Positions 53,003 through 60,114 of a stretch of DNA of 64,000 nt are shown here, one piece after another; the stretch's first letter is position 1, and every line of letters starts with the position of its first letter. Location: contig QCGA01000001.1 of assembly GCA_003280095.1 (NCBI GenBank), forward strand, positions 62,001 through 126,000, in the 5' to 3' direction. The stretch comes from Prochlorococcus sp. AG-363-O16. GTDB taxonomy: Bacteria > Cyanobacteriota > Cyanobacteriia > PCC-6307 > Cyanobiaceae. Position numbers and translations under genes: made by a program. The notes under the pieces are model-generated. The model did no database searches, was not told the origin of the DNA, and worked only from the letters and a program-made list of their open reading frames with translations.

Positions 53003-53203
53003 ATGCGCCGTTTACTGCTTGCACCATTAATACTTGCGCTTGCTTCCCCTGCTCAAGCTCATCTAAAAGGAATTTACAAGACCCAAAATGAAGCTCGCCA
53101 ACAGTCAGTTAAATTGCAATGCGAGGGTATTCACAAGAATGGAGACTATTGGATGCCTTGTGCTAATGAAAAAGAGCTACACAAAGCACTTAGAGCAAGA
53201 TAA
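53003..53203 (+). CDS. DUF3721-like small exported protein
   Basis: From the ATG at 53003, 66 residues. A clear signal peptide (MRRLLLAPLILALASPAQAH, cleavage after AQA) precedes a short Cys-containing domain: YKTQNEARQQSVKLQCEGIHKNGDYWMPCANEKEL. The two Cys twelve residues apart and the WMPC motif fit the cyanobacterial DUF3721 family. It is probably periplasmic, with a disulfide. The next gene begins two bases after its stop, so they are a unit. Confidence 0.7.
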   Translation: MRRLLLAPLILALASPAQAHLKGIYKTQNEARQQSVKLQCEGIHKNGDYWMPCANEKELHKALRAR

Positions 53204-53205
53204 AC

Positions 53206-53481
53206 ATGAGAGAAGCCTCACCAGTAAGTCGTTTTTGGCATAGGAGAATTGCTTTTTTTCTAGCCATTCCACTCTTATTAACAATTCTAAGTGGATCGAT
53301 CTATTCAATTCTTTTAACAGTTGGCATAGATGCTTTTTGGTTAATTAAATTACACACTGGGAATTTTGGAGTAATTAATTTACAGTCCGTATATTCACCA
53401 TTGATCGGCATATTTACCTTGATGCTTCTTTTAACAGGTGTTTCGTTGTTGAGACTTCCTCAAGGAAAGGGTCCTTCCTAG
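53206..53481 (+). CDS. Small membrane protein, PepSY-TM-like
   Basis: A 91-residue protein with two hydrophobic spans: IAFFLAIPLLLTILSGSIYSI (about 15-36) and VYSPLIGIFTLMLLLTGVSLL (about 62-82). The N-terminal SRFWHRRIAFFLAIPLLLT with LSGSIYSIL resembles the first helix of PepSY-associated membrane proteins. It follows the exported DUF3721 gene by two bases. A joint role in the envelope is inferred. No active-site residues are evident. Confidence 0.6.
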   Translation: MREASPVSRFWHRRIAFFLAIPLLLTILSGSIYSILLTVGIDAFWLIKLHTGNFGVINLQSVYSPLIGIFTLMLLLTGVSLLRLPQGKGPS

Positions 53482-53601
53482 GAATTTGATTGTGGGTCAT
53501 CCGAAGGGTCGGAATTTTCCTAGCGTCGAGAGGTCGAAGTAGAGACACCTCCTAGCGTCCCTTAACAACTCAGAAGTTGTGATAGCAAGGATTTAGCTGT
53601 T

Positions 53602-53883
53602 TTAGGGATTAACTATTTTTGTCTTTGCAAGGCGTTCTGCCTCTTGCTCTATATAGACATCAGGATCGAAATCAATGATCGTTTGCAGTCCTCGCCATTG
53701 AGTGTTGTGCATGATGTGCTGCGCCAGAGATAACTTTCCTGTGGGTTTCATATTGAGGTAAAGCTTCCCTTGTACAGCTTCTAAGTACTCGTCTAAAACA
53801 CCGAGATCTTTCATCTTGTATAGCTGTGATCGGCTGGAATAACCCAAAAACCTGGCCGCCTCTGTGAAGGTGCAAAGCATCAT
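53602..53883 (-). CDS. Small helix-turn-helix protein (excisionase-like)
   Basis: A 93-residue protein beginning MLCTFTEAARFLGYSSRSQLYKMKDLG, a MerR/excisionase-like winged-helix opening. The rest is VLDEYLEAVQGKLYLNMKPT and a variable tail with IDFDPDVYIEQEAERLAK. It is likely a DNA-binding factor of the integrative element, acting in excision or regulation. On the same strand, upstream, lies the RecA-like ATPase gene with a gap of about 200 bases. Confidence 0.6.
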   Translation of the reverse strand: MMLCTFTEAARFLGYSSRSQLYKMKDLGVLDEYLEAVQGKLYLNMKPTGKLSLAQHIMHNTQWRGLQTIIDFDPDVYIEQEAERLAKTKIVNP

Positions 53884-54080
53884 TTAAGTCGATTTAATTA
53901 ATTGCAGTGAATTCAGGTTAATTCGCCTCAATCCTTTTTATAAATAGTTTCTCGCTTGATCATGCCTGTTTGTCTCTAATTATTTTTGCTGTCTCTGGTT
54001 AATAAAAGAGGCCCGAATACACCCGCATACTTTTCGCCAGTAAGGACCCAAGAGAAAGTTGGTATACCCCCTATATGCAC

Positions 54081-55316
54081 TCATGTAGGAAAACCTCGTT
54101 TTCTGCGATAAACCCATAACGGCCTACCTCCTACTGCAAGACCTAATTTTTGTTGTTTACGCTCAATTTCATCTTCCACAAAAAGATCTACTAAGACTCT
54201 TCGTGTGTGTTCCGGGCTCTTGTGGAAGTGAGTAGCAATCTCATTGATTGATCTCCATTGATCAGATTCAGATAGATATTCCTTTGCATATGTCTTCAAA
54301 TCTTTCCTTTCAGATGGAGGTAACTCATCCCCACCAGCACTCTTAAATGTCCAAGTGAGATCTTCTTGATTGCCGGTGAGACTCCATGTAGTTCCCACTT
54401 CGCAATTTCGTGCCTTATCTAAACAGGACAAAACAAACTTGAACTCTCTTGGACTGGATTGAGGCTGTCGCCAAATAGCCCAAACGTCAGACACTGCACC
54501 AGCTTGAGAACCAGCGCCTAATACATCGTGCATAGTCACGCCATTTCGCGATTGGTTTCTATCAAGCTTTCGTAAGTGGGAAGTGATTACAACCAGAATG
54601 TTTTTGCGGCTTGCTAGTTGATTTAGGGCATACAAAGGATGAGCAAACTCAGGATCTTTCATGGAGATTCCTTGGTTTCCTAAAAGCGTTGTCACGCTGT
54701 CCAACATCACGACGCCGTAGTTGCCTCGATCAATCGTTTGTTCAAGGCGTTGAAGATCAAGAGTGTTCCAACCGTCTTCACCAAAGACAAAGTCAAAAGC
54801 ATCAGGATCTAAACCCATCAATTTGCATTTACGCCAACAGTCGTTTTTGGGTTCATCGGCTTGGACATATAAGACCTTCTTTTTCTTTGTTTCTAATTGC
54901 CCAATCCCTTCGTCGTTTTTTAAGAAGGGTTCACCCTTACTAATGGACGAAGCTAGTGAATAAAGGAAGGTTGTTTTGCCTGTGCCTACATCAGCAGACA
55001 ACATCACAGTTGCACCTTGAGCCCCAAATGAGTCAACAATCCATTGAGCTTTTTCCCTTGACTGAAGCAGCTCTCCTACTGAAATAGGTTTTCCTACATA
55101 CGCGTGTATAGGGGTTGGTGGTTTCTCTACACGTTTCCCTACATGCTTTCCTATACGCATGGGGATAGGGACTGTTTCCTTTTCCTCTCGTTCTCGTTTT
55201 CTTAGAGCAACCTTTAAATCAGTTTCGTAGTCATACCCATCTACTTGCTTACTGTCTCGTGAAAGCTCACCTAGCAAGACAAGACGTTCAAATGCTCCTT
55301 GTTGATCTTCAAACAT
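54081..55316 (-). CDS. RecA/RepA-like AAA ATPase of the integrative element
   Basis: 411 residues from MFEDQQGAFERL. A RecA-fold ATPase of the AAA_25/RepA type: Walker A in MLSADVGTGKTTFLYSLASSI (about residue 115), KKVLYVQADEPKNDC, Walker B YGVVMLDSVTTLL, and sensor residues in ILVVITSHLRKLDRN. The C-terminus has a winged helix (WRSINEIATHFHKSPEHTRRVLVDLF). Homologues drive replication or DNA handling of plasmids and phage-like elements. Its ATG overlaps the end of the preceding 89-codon gene, so translation is coupled. This is the main mobility gene after the integrase. Confidence 0.78.
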   Translation of the reverse strand: MFEDQQGAFERLVLLGELSRDSKQVDGYDYETDLKVALRKREREEKETVPIPMRIGKHVGKRVEKPPTPIHAYVGKPISVGELLQSREKAQWIVDSFGAQGATVMLSADVGTGKTTFLYSLASSISKGEPFLKNDEGIGQLETKKKKVLYVQADEPKNDCWRKCKLMGLDPDAFDFVFGEDGWNTLDLQRLEQTIDRGNYGVVMLDSVTTLLGNQGISMKDPEFAHPLYALNQLASRKNILVVITSHLRKLDRNQSRNGVTMHDVLGAGSQAGAVSDVWAIWRQPQSSPREFKFVLSCLDKARNCEVGTTWSLTGNQEDLTWTFKSAGGDELPPSERKDLKTYAKEYLSESDQWRSINEIATHFHKSPEHTRRVLVDLFVEDEIERKQQKLGLAVGGRPLWVYRRKRGFPT

Positions 55317-55578
55317 CGAACGGCCTCCAAACATGGACCTGTTCGTAGAGGGTTAGATCACGTTGTTGAGCCAGAATATTAATGGCACTAAGCAGAGCTA
55401 ATAGTTCAAAAAGTGGCTTCTCGTTGTCATAGACAACTCGCGGATCCTCTGGCATTTCATTCGACCAATTCAGATCGAAAGAAGACGTCTCAAAAGACTT
55501 TGATTTGGATGTCTCACCCATTAGATTGGCTTTAACTTGAGTCTCTTGAGCCGCCGCGGGAACGGTGGCTTTTTTCAT
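55309..55578 (-). CDS. Small element protein upstream of the ATPase
   Basis: 89 residues: MKKATVPAAAQETQVKANLM, an acidic middle (SSFDLNWSNEMPEDPRVVYD) and a C-terminal helix EKPLFELLALLSAINILAQQRD. No family known. It is overlapped by the ATPase gene and follows the HTH gene by two bases, so it belongs to the same operon. A role as a partner or adaptor of the ATPase is possible but unsupported. Confidence 0.6.
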   Translation of the reverse strand: MKKATVPAAAQETQVKANLMGETSKSKSFETSSFDLNWSNEMPEDPRVVYDNEKPLFELLALLSAINILAQQRDLTLYEQVHVWRPFDV

Positions 55579-55579
55579 G

Positions 55580-55846
55580 TCAGGCCCTCTTCAAAAGAAC
55601 TTTTGCTTTGCCTGAATAGGTTTCCATTTCGTAACTCGGTAGTCGTCTAAAACCTGTGAAAGCAGCTTCGGTTTTGGCTTGATGCCATTGCAAAGTGCCA
55701 TTGCTGGTTATTCCTCCCCAGCGAAAATCAATCCCCTCTCGAAATGGAGAGAGTTTGCTTCTGCGCAATTTCAGAATTGTTTGTGGATGGACGCCAAGGT
55801 GCTCGGCCATTGCAGCCGTGCTGACCCACTCTTTTTTTGTGTTCAT
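55580..55846 (-). CDS. Helix-turn-helix excisionase-like protein
   Basis: 88 residues. The N-terminal segment KKEWVSTAAMAEHLGVHPQTILKLRRSKL is a typical HTH_17/excisionase helix-turn-helix, followed by FREGIDFRWGGITSNGTLQW, a wing-like part, and a basic C-terminus (YSGKAKVLLKRA). It probably acts as a recombination directionality factor or repressor of the element. It lies between two small genes in a compact minus-strand operon starting next to attR. Confidence 0.72.
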   Translation of the reverse strand: MNTKKEWVSTAAMAEHLGVHPQTILKLRRSKLSPFREGIDFRWGGITSNGTLQWHQAKTEAAFTGFRRLPSYEMETYSGKAKVLLKRA

Positions 55847-55850
55847 CTAT

Positions 55851-56120
55851 TTAATTCTCGGTTTGTCCTAAAAATTTTTTCTGAGAAGCTTCAACACCGA
55901 TCTCAGGATCAACCCAAAACGCACCAGAAACTGTCGTGAAGTAATCACGCTCCATGGCTTCTGGAGCCAGAGCAAAAGTGGCTGCTCGCTTTTCAGGAGT
56001 CCAGCTTGAGTCGACTAAATTTTGTTCCCCTAATGAAACTCTGGCTATACCTTTTTTGATTTGTTTTGGTCGATCAGCGTATTTATCGATCGATCGAGAC
56101 TTGCCTTTTTTTGTCGGCAT
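55851..56120 (-). CDS. Small element protein, first gene of the right-end operon
   Basis: 89 residues starting MPTKKGKSRSIDKYADRPKQ. The start is fixed by a strong AAGGAGG seven bases upstream, ruling out the longer frame to 56162. A basic N-terminus is followed by GIARVSLGEQNLVDSSWTPE and AATFALAPEAMERDYFTTVS. No family recognised. It is the first gene of the four-gene minus operon that ends with the RecA-like ATPase, and faces the right attachment site. Confidence 0.65.
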   Translation of the reverse strand: MPTKKGKSRSIDKYADRPKQIKKGIARVSLGEQNLVDSSWTPEKRAATFALAPEAMERDYFTTVSGAFWVDPEIGVEASQKKFLGQTEN

Positions 56121-56269
56121 GAAAAAACCTCCTTGGATTGTTGGAGGCTTGGTTCTCTGCATAGCGCCCTCAATTTGGAGAGTGCCACTCGGTCAAGCTT
56201 TAACAGCTTAATGCTTTTAATCAGTTTCGCAAACTTTCGGACGCTATCTATAGAGTAGTTATCCTAAGA

Positions 56270-56292
56270 TTTGTCCTAAGTTTTGTCCTAAA
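56270..56292 (+). repeat. Twin TTTGTCCTAA repeats, right end
   Basis: TTTGTCCTAAG (56270-56280) and TTTGTCCTAAA (56282-56292), 12 bases apart, with a degenerate TATCCTAAG just before. Same motif and spacing as 37530-37552, in the same orientation. Confidence 0.65.
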
Positions 56293-56333
56293 CCTATCAT
56301 TATGCTTTTAGTCAGGAATTTAAAACTCCTTCT

Positions 56334-56393
56334 CTTGCAATTAAAGAGGGGGCCTTCCAGCCCCGATGAGTCATTTGGGTGATAAGGCTGACT
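56334..56393 (+). repeat. Right attachment repeat (attR) completing ssrA
   Basis: Direct repeat of 37374-37433 with the identical 19-bp core at 56366-56384. On the minus strand it forms the 3' end and terminator hairpin of the intact ssrA gene. Confidence 0.85.
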
Positions 56394-56640
56394 TGACCCC
56401 ATCTCCCTCTATGGGTCAGGCAGCAACAGGGGCTGTCTGACGGGAGAAACGAACGATTTTGTTCGCTGTTACGGGTTTGCTCTTACCGAGCAGGCTTCAG
56501 TCACCCTCCTTATGCCTCGTCGAAACCATTGCAGCCCCAAAACTAATAAAATAAAAAGTGGAGCTGAGCGGAATCGAACCGCTGTCCGGGACACTGGTGT
56601 GGATCACCTAGTCCACCAAAAGATGGACTCTTTAATTCTT
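56335..56640 (-). ncRNA. ssrA: Permuted two-piece tmRNA
   Basis: Circularly permuted tmRNA that rescues stalled ribosomes. Transcribed first is the acceptor piece, ending GGTTCGATTCCGCTCAGCTCCA at 56559. After a short AT-rich spacer comes the coding piece from 56538, starting GGGGCTGCAATGGTTTCGACG. GGGGCTG pairs with CAGCTCC, including the G-U pair for alanine. The tag frame (56416-56466) encodes ANKIVRFSRQTAPVAA and stops with TGA. CCA is not encoded. The outer ends are approximate. The 3' end holds the attachment repeat. Confidence 0.93.
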
Positions 56641-56725
56641 GCAGGATTTATGAAAATATGTACAGCAATCTATCGAAATTAGACCAGAGAATAAAACATA
56701 ATTTCCAAAGGAAGGGCCTAAATAG

Positions 56726-57853
56726 ATGAAAGGGATAGCTGTCCTACCACAAGGGTTAGAAGAAGAAGGAGCTAGTGAGCTATCTAATCTTGGAGCAAAA
56801 GAAGTAATTCCTCTAAAAAGGTGTGCATCATTTAAGGCTGATATTAGCTGTTTATACAGGCTTTATCTTAATGCTCGCATGCCTTTTAGCATTTTGCGAG
56901 AGATAGCAAAATTCAATTGTAAAGGACCCAAAAGTTTATATAGAGAAGTTCAACATGCTTTCGATTGGGAAACATGGTTGCATCCCAGTATGAGCTTGCG
57001 AGTTGATGTATCTGGAACGAGTCAAGGGCTAACTCATAGTCACTTCACCGCACTCCAAGTAAAGAATGCAATCATAGACCTACAGATGGATTTATGGGGA
57101 GACAGATCAAATATCGATCTTATAAATCCCGATCTATGTATTCATCTTCATTTAAATCAAGAAATAGCAGTATTAAGTCTCAATGGAACCGCAAGCAGCA
57201 TGCATCGTAGAGGTTATAGGTCCGCTGTCGGAAAGGCACCACTTAAAGAAAATATTGCTACTGGTCTCATCCGCATTACTGGATGGGATGGATCAACTCC
57301 ACTCATTGACCCCTTATGTGGTTCTGGAACACTCCTAATTGAAGCAGTAAATCTTGTTCTTAATATTCCACCAAGTATCCACCATCAGTTCATTGTGGAA
57401 AATTGGTCAGACTTCGATTCTATGATTTGGAAAAAGGAAAAAGATTACATCAAAAAAAAGCAAAATCAGAAGAGAAAAGATCTTCCTTTGATCCTTGGTT
57501 GCGAAAAATCAAACAATACATATATGCAAGCAAGTGCGAATATCAATTCAGCAAATTTGGAAAGTCATATCAAAATTAATAATGGGTATTTTCAAGATTT
57601 AAAACTACCTAAATCGCCAGGATTAATTATCTGTAATCCTCCTTATGGGAAAAGGATTAGTTCAGAAGAATCCCTTCCTAAACTTTACGAGGAACTTGGT
57701 CGCTTCCTTAAACAAAAGGCATCTGGATGGGAGCTTTGGCTCCTAAGCGGCAACCCTTCACTAACGAAATCACTAAGGATGAAATGCAGTCGTCGTATAC
57801 CCATCAGCAACGGGGGTATTGATTGTCGATGGTTGAAATACGAAATCCACTAA
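56726..57853 (+). CDS. RlmL-like rRNA guanine-N2 methyltransferase (THUMP + N6_N4 MTase)
   Basis: A 375-residue SAM-dependent RNA methyltransferase like the N-terminal half of RlmKL, which modifies 23S rRNA G2445. The THUMP-like RNA-binding domain covers about residues 45-165, then PLIDPLCGSGTLLIEAVNLVL (motif I region) and the catalytic LIICNPPYGKRISSEE (NPPY motif, about 304). GCEKSNNTYMQASANI lies in between. The start MKGIAVLPQGLEEEGASEL matches family proteins. Divergent from ssrA. Target inferred from family. Confidence 0.85.
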   Translation: MKGIAVLPQGLEEEGASELSNLGAKEVIPLKRCASFKADISCLYRLYLNARMPFSILREIAKFNCKGPKSLYREVQHAFDWETWLHPSMSLRVDVSGTSQGLTHSHFTALQVKNAIIDLQMDLWGDRSNIDLINPDLCIHLHLNQEIAVLSLNGTASSMHRRGYRSAVGKAPLKENIATGLIRITGWDGSTPLIDPLCGSGTLLIEAVNLVLNIPPSIHHQFIVENWSDFDSMIWKKEKDYIKKKQNQKRKDLPLILGCEKSNNTYMQASANINSANLESHIKINNGYFQDLKLPKSPGLIICNPPYGKRISSEESLPKLYEELGRFLKQKASGWELWLLSGNPSLTKSLRMKCSRRIPISNGGIDCRWLKYEIH

Positions 57854-57856
57854 AAA

Positions 57857-58243
57857 TTATGATTTGCCAAAAACTGCCTTAGTTGTCCTTGCAAGTCCTT
57901 CAAATGTCTCTGGCAAGTAGGGTCCTTTTGCTAGTTGACCGCCAATTCTGAGGCTGACTCCGGCAAAGAACATATTAATAATTGCCATTACTAAAGAAGC
58001 AAAAAGTAAATCCCAACCCCAGTTTTCCTGCATCCACAACACCAACGCAACTTCAACACCTATTAAGGCCATCAACATTAAAGAGCCGCCCATTGCAAGA
58101 AATATCCCCCCACTTATCAAGCGACGTTTCTCTCGATCTGCTTCCTGTAAGGCAATTCGTACATGCAAGTCCATTACTGATCCTGCAATTGCCGTCACTC
58201 TTGCGGCTGCACCTAATCCACTAGAACGTTGAAATTCACTCAT
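57857..58243 (-). CDS. Holin-like membrane protein (PF07332-type)
   Basis: 128 residues. An N-terminal amphipathic helix (VTAIAGSVMDLHVRIALQEADREKRRLISGG) leads into two membrane spans (GIFLAMGGSLMLMALIGVEVALVLWM and DLLFASLVMAIINMFFAGVSL). This is the layout of the actinobacterial holin-X or phage-holin superfamily 3 proteins, widely found as housekeeping membrane proteins. It overlaps the DUF883-like gene by four bases, so the pair is one unit. Function unknown, perhaps membrane stress. Confidence 0.78.
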   Translation of the reverse strand: MSEFQRSSGLGAAARVTAIAGSVMDLHVRIALQEADREKRRLISGGIFLAMGGSLMLMALIGVEVALVLWMQENWGWDLLFASLVMAIINMFFAGVSLRIGGQLAKGPYLPETFEGLARTTKAVFGKS

Positions 58244-58710
58244 GACCTATGTCGCCCCCCAGAGAGAAGGAGCCCTAGCAACAATCCAACGCCTGCTGCT
58301 ACTCCAATCGAAAGCAAGGGTCTATTACGCACAGGCTTCTCAATTTGAGGTCGCAGCGTACTATTCAGTTCATCGAGCAGCTCTTCAAGTTGTTTCTCAA
58401 GCGGTTCTAAACTTTCAGCGAGGTCCCTGGTCTTATCACCAGCAGCACTTAGCAGTTCTTCAAGTTGTTCTCGAACTCCATAAGTGGAGTTACTTGATGA
58501 GTGCTGAGAGATGACCTTGGCAACCTCATCAAGACTCCCTTTTGTCGCTTCTAGAGTTTGCCTCGCAACTTCAGGCCATCGTTCCTGAATCTTTGGGAGA
58601 AGGCTCTCAAAGCGATCACTGAAATTTTTCTCTGAGGAATCCGACGGAGGGTGAGGGGCAGTCTCAACTTGCGCCTGAGGTTCACCGGATGAGGAATATG
58701 AGGATTCCAT
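58240..58710 (-). CDS. DUF883/YqjD-like membrane-anchored protein
   Basis: 156 residues: a Ser/Pro-rich N-terminus, an amphipathic helical middle (SDRFESLLPKIQERWPEVARQTLEATKGSL and EQLEELLSAAGDKTRDLAESL), and one C-terminal span (RPLLSIGVAAGVGLLLGLLLS) with a basic end GGRHRS. This matches ElaB/YqjD/DUF883 proteins, which dock ribosomes at the inner membrane in E. coli during slow growth. It partners with the holin-like gene in a two-gene operon. Confidence 0.78.
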   Translation of the reverse strand: MESSYSSSGEPQAQVETAPHPPSDSSEKNFSDRFESLLPKIQERWPEVARQTLEATKGSLDEVAKVISQHSSSNSTYGVREQLEELLSAAGDKTRDLAESLEPLEKQLEELLDELNSTLRPQIEKPVRNRPLLSIGVAAGVGLLLGLLLSGGRHRS

Positions 58711-58932
58711 TTAATCCAGACTGTTAACCAAAGACTAGTTATACCTTCGCATCAGCGAAACCCCCTAAGACTTAAAGAAGAAGGATCATTTAAAGATTCT
58801 CAGAGCAGCATCCATCTAATTCGGGCCTAAGCCTTTAGGAGTCAATGTATAACCATCGTGGCCTTTGATTACATTTGTCGACAAGGAAATACTTATAGTG
58901 CTAGACGTCTTCAGTCTTCTTCCGATCCATCA

Positions 58933-59069
58933 TGGACGTCGGCTTGTCCGCTCTCTGGTTTGCATCCGCAGTTCTGCCTAACACCAATCAACAGATGGGG
59001 GTAGCAGTAGCTGGCGCTGCAGGGCTTCTTTTCATAGCTCTTTATTTCACAAGGCCCTACAACGAGTAA
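58933..59069 (+). pseudogene. Small single-span protein gene split by an apparent frameshift
   Basis: Frame 1 starts at 58933 with MDVGLSALWFASAVLP and soon reaches a stop after TPINRWG. Frame 3 continues without interruption as TNQQMGVAVAGAAGLLFIAL then YFTRPYNE and a stop at 59069. Together they give a coherent 45-residue mini-protein with one membrane span, so one base seems lost at about 58978-58985. A clean terminator at 59124-59150 supports an expressed gene. It may be a sequencing error, a true frameshift, or chance. Confidence 0.45.
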
Positions 59070-59123
59070 CCCAAGCTCCCAATTGCTTGGATTTCACAAT
59101 TTAGCGGTCTTCTCCCAAAGAGC

Positions 59124-59150
59124 ATGAGCCTCCCATAAAGAGGCTCATTT
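59124..59150 (+). terminator. Terminator after the split small gene
   Basis: Perfect stem ATGAGCCTC / GAGGCTCAT with a 7-base loop and T-rich tail. Confidence 0.85.
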
Positions 59151-59248
59151 CTTGTTTCCGAAATTTCTCGGTTACTTCATTTCCGTGCGTCTTTGTAGAA
59201 GCACTATCTTGAAGAAATTAAGCAGTCTAGTTCTAAGGGAATCTCAAG

Positions 59249-59485
59249 GTGCCACTAAACGAGCCAATTAAACCAACAATAAACTCTCAATTTGAGAAGG
59301 AAAAGTTAAGTCGTACAATTCAGGAATGCAATGACATTAATACTCTTAAAGGGATAGCAATCAATTTATTAGAGCTTCACCAAAAGAAAAGTGCCATAGC
59401 GATCTGGGCAACCAAAAGAGCTGCTGAAGCCGAAAAAAGGGCCATGAAAGCAGAGCTAAACTTAAAAAAAATAATGTCCAACTGA
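59249..59485 (+). CDS. Small hypothetical protein, helical
   Basis: 78 residues from a GTG start, with AAGG at a short distance. The sequence is highly helical and basic: EKEKLSRTIQECNDINTLKG, IAINLLELHQKKSAIAIWAT and KRAAEAEKRAMKAELNLKKI. The repeated Ala/Lys/Glu C-terminus suggests a coiled coil. It fits small conserved picocyanobacterial proteins, but I have no function. Its own gene unit between the split gene and the LigD-phosphoesterase-like gene. Confidence 0.6.
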   Translation: MPLNEPIKPTINSQFEKEKLSRTIQECNDINTLKGIAINLLELHQKKSAIAIWATKRAAEAEKRAMKAELNLKKIMSN

Positions 59486-59648
59486 TCAACTAGTCAGTTC
59501 ACTCAGACAAGGAGAAAAGACAATATTAAATATGTTTAGATGATTAGTATTCTCCTTTAATTAATTATCTAGTTCGGCACTAGATTGATACCAACACATA
59601 AATAACCAGAATTATTAAAATTAGACTGTAATACCCTAGGCAAAAGTT

Positions 59649-60029
59649 TTGAATTCCATAAGCAGAAATAAGCGATGGGTTTTACTAGAGCATTTCAACG
59701 ACCCTCTTTGCCTAAAAGGTAACCACTTTGATTTGCTCTTGGAAGGAATTCATGGGTGCCACTCTTGGCGTCTAGAAGCTATACCGGTTTTAAATGGACC
59801 ATGGATCACAGCTACACCAACAGCAATTCACAAGTTGTCCTGGCTTGACAAAAAAGAATCTGAAGTCTCAGGAGGCAGAGGGTGGGCTAAAAGAATCAAA
59901 GCCGGACATTTCCAAGGGAGCGCTGAAACGCGTGAAGGGAGATTCTTAGAAATAGAACTAGTCGAAGGAGACATGAACGGGGTCTTGGAGATAAAAGAAA
60001 GAGTTTGCCGCCTGAAATCTCAGCATTAA
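59649..60029 (+). CDS. LigD 3'-phosphoesterase-domain-like protein
   Basis: 126 residues. It opens RWVLLEHFNDP, then GNHFDLLLEGIHGCHSWRLEA, and ends in SEVSGGRGWAKRIKAGHFQG. The order LEH...HFDLLLE...SWRL...SGGRG is the pattern of stand-alone proteins resembling the LigD phosphoesterase domain, with the two His-containing motifs (EH and HFD) that bind metal. LigD PE trims 3'-phosphates and ribonucleotides in end joining. No ligase or Ku gene is nearby. Function by analogy only; the start may be TTG. Confidence 0.55.
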   Translation: MNSISRNKRWVLLEHFNDPLCLKGNHFDLLLEGIHGCHSWRLEAIPVLNGPWITATPTAIHKLSWLDKKESEVSGGRGWAKRIKAGHFQGSAETREGRFLEIELVEGDMNGVLEIKERVCRLKSQH

Positions 60030-60114
60030 GAAAATATATTGCACAGTTTTCCAGCTCGACTTGAGGTTTCTGAAGGCTCCGCTAACTTCATGATTGTTCT
60101 GTTCCCGTGCCCTT

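Larger units (their letters stand above)
37406..56384. mobile_element. Integrative element in ssrA, carrying arsenate/phosphate genes
   Basis: About 19 kb bounded by direct repeats of the 3' end of the permuted tmRNA gene, with a tyrosine recombinase at the left end, small DNA-binding proteins and a RecA/RepA-like ATPase at the right end, and matching TTTGTCCTAA repeats just inside both ends. The cargo comprises arsR, gap-arsJ, chrA, pstS, two regulators, a porin and many small genes. The organisation resembles the tRNA-associated integrative elements (tycheposons) described from Prochlorococcus, but with tmRNA as target. Excision and transfer are inferred, not shown. Confidence 0.85.

Noticed and set aside
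53500-53560. Two copies of CCTAGCGTC about 40 bases apart
   Set aside because: Too short, with no context suggesting a site or CRISPR-like array. No CRISPR array was seen anywhere in the window.
56061-56258. Plus-strand frame opposite the right-end element genes
   Set aside because: Shadow of a minus-strand gene with a strong ribosome binding site.
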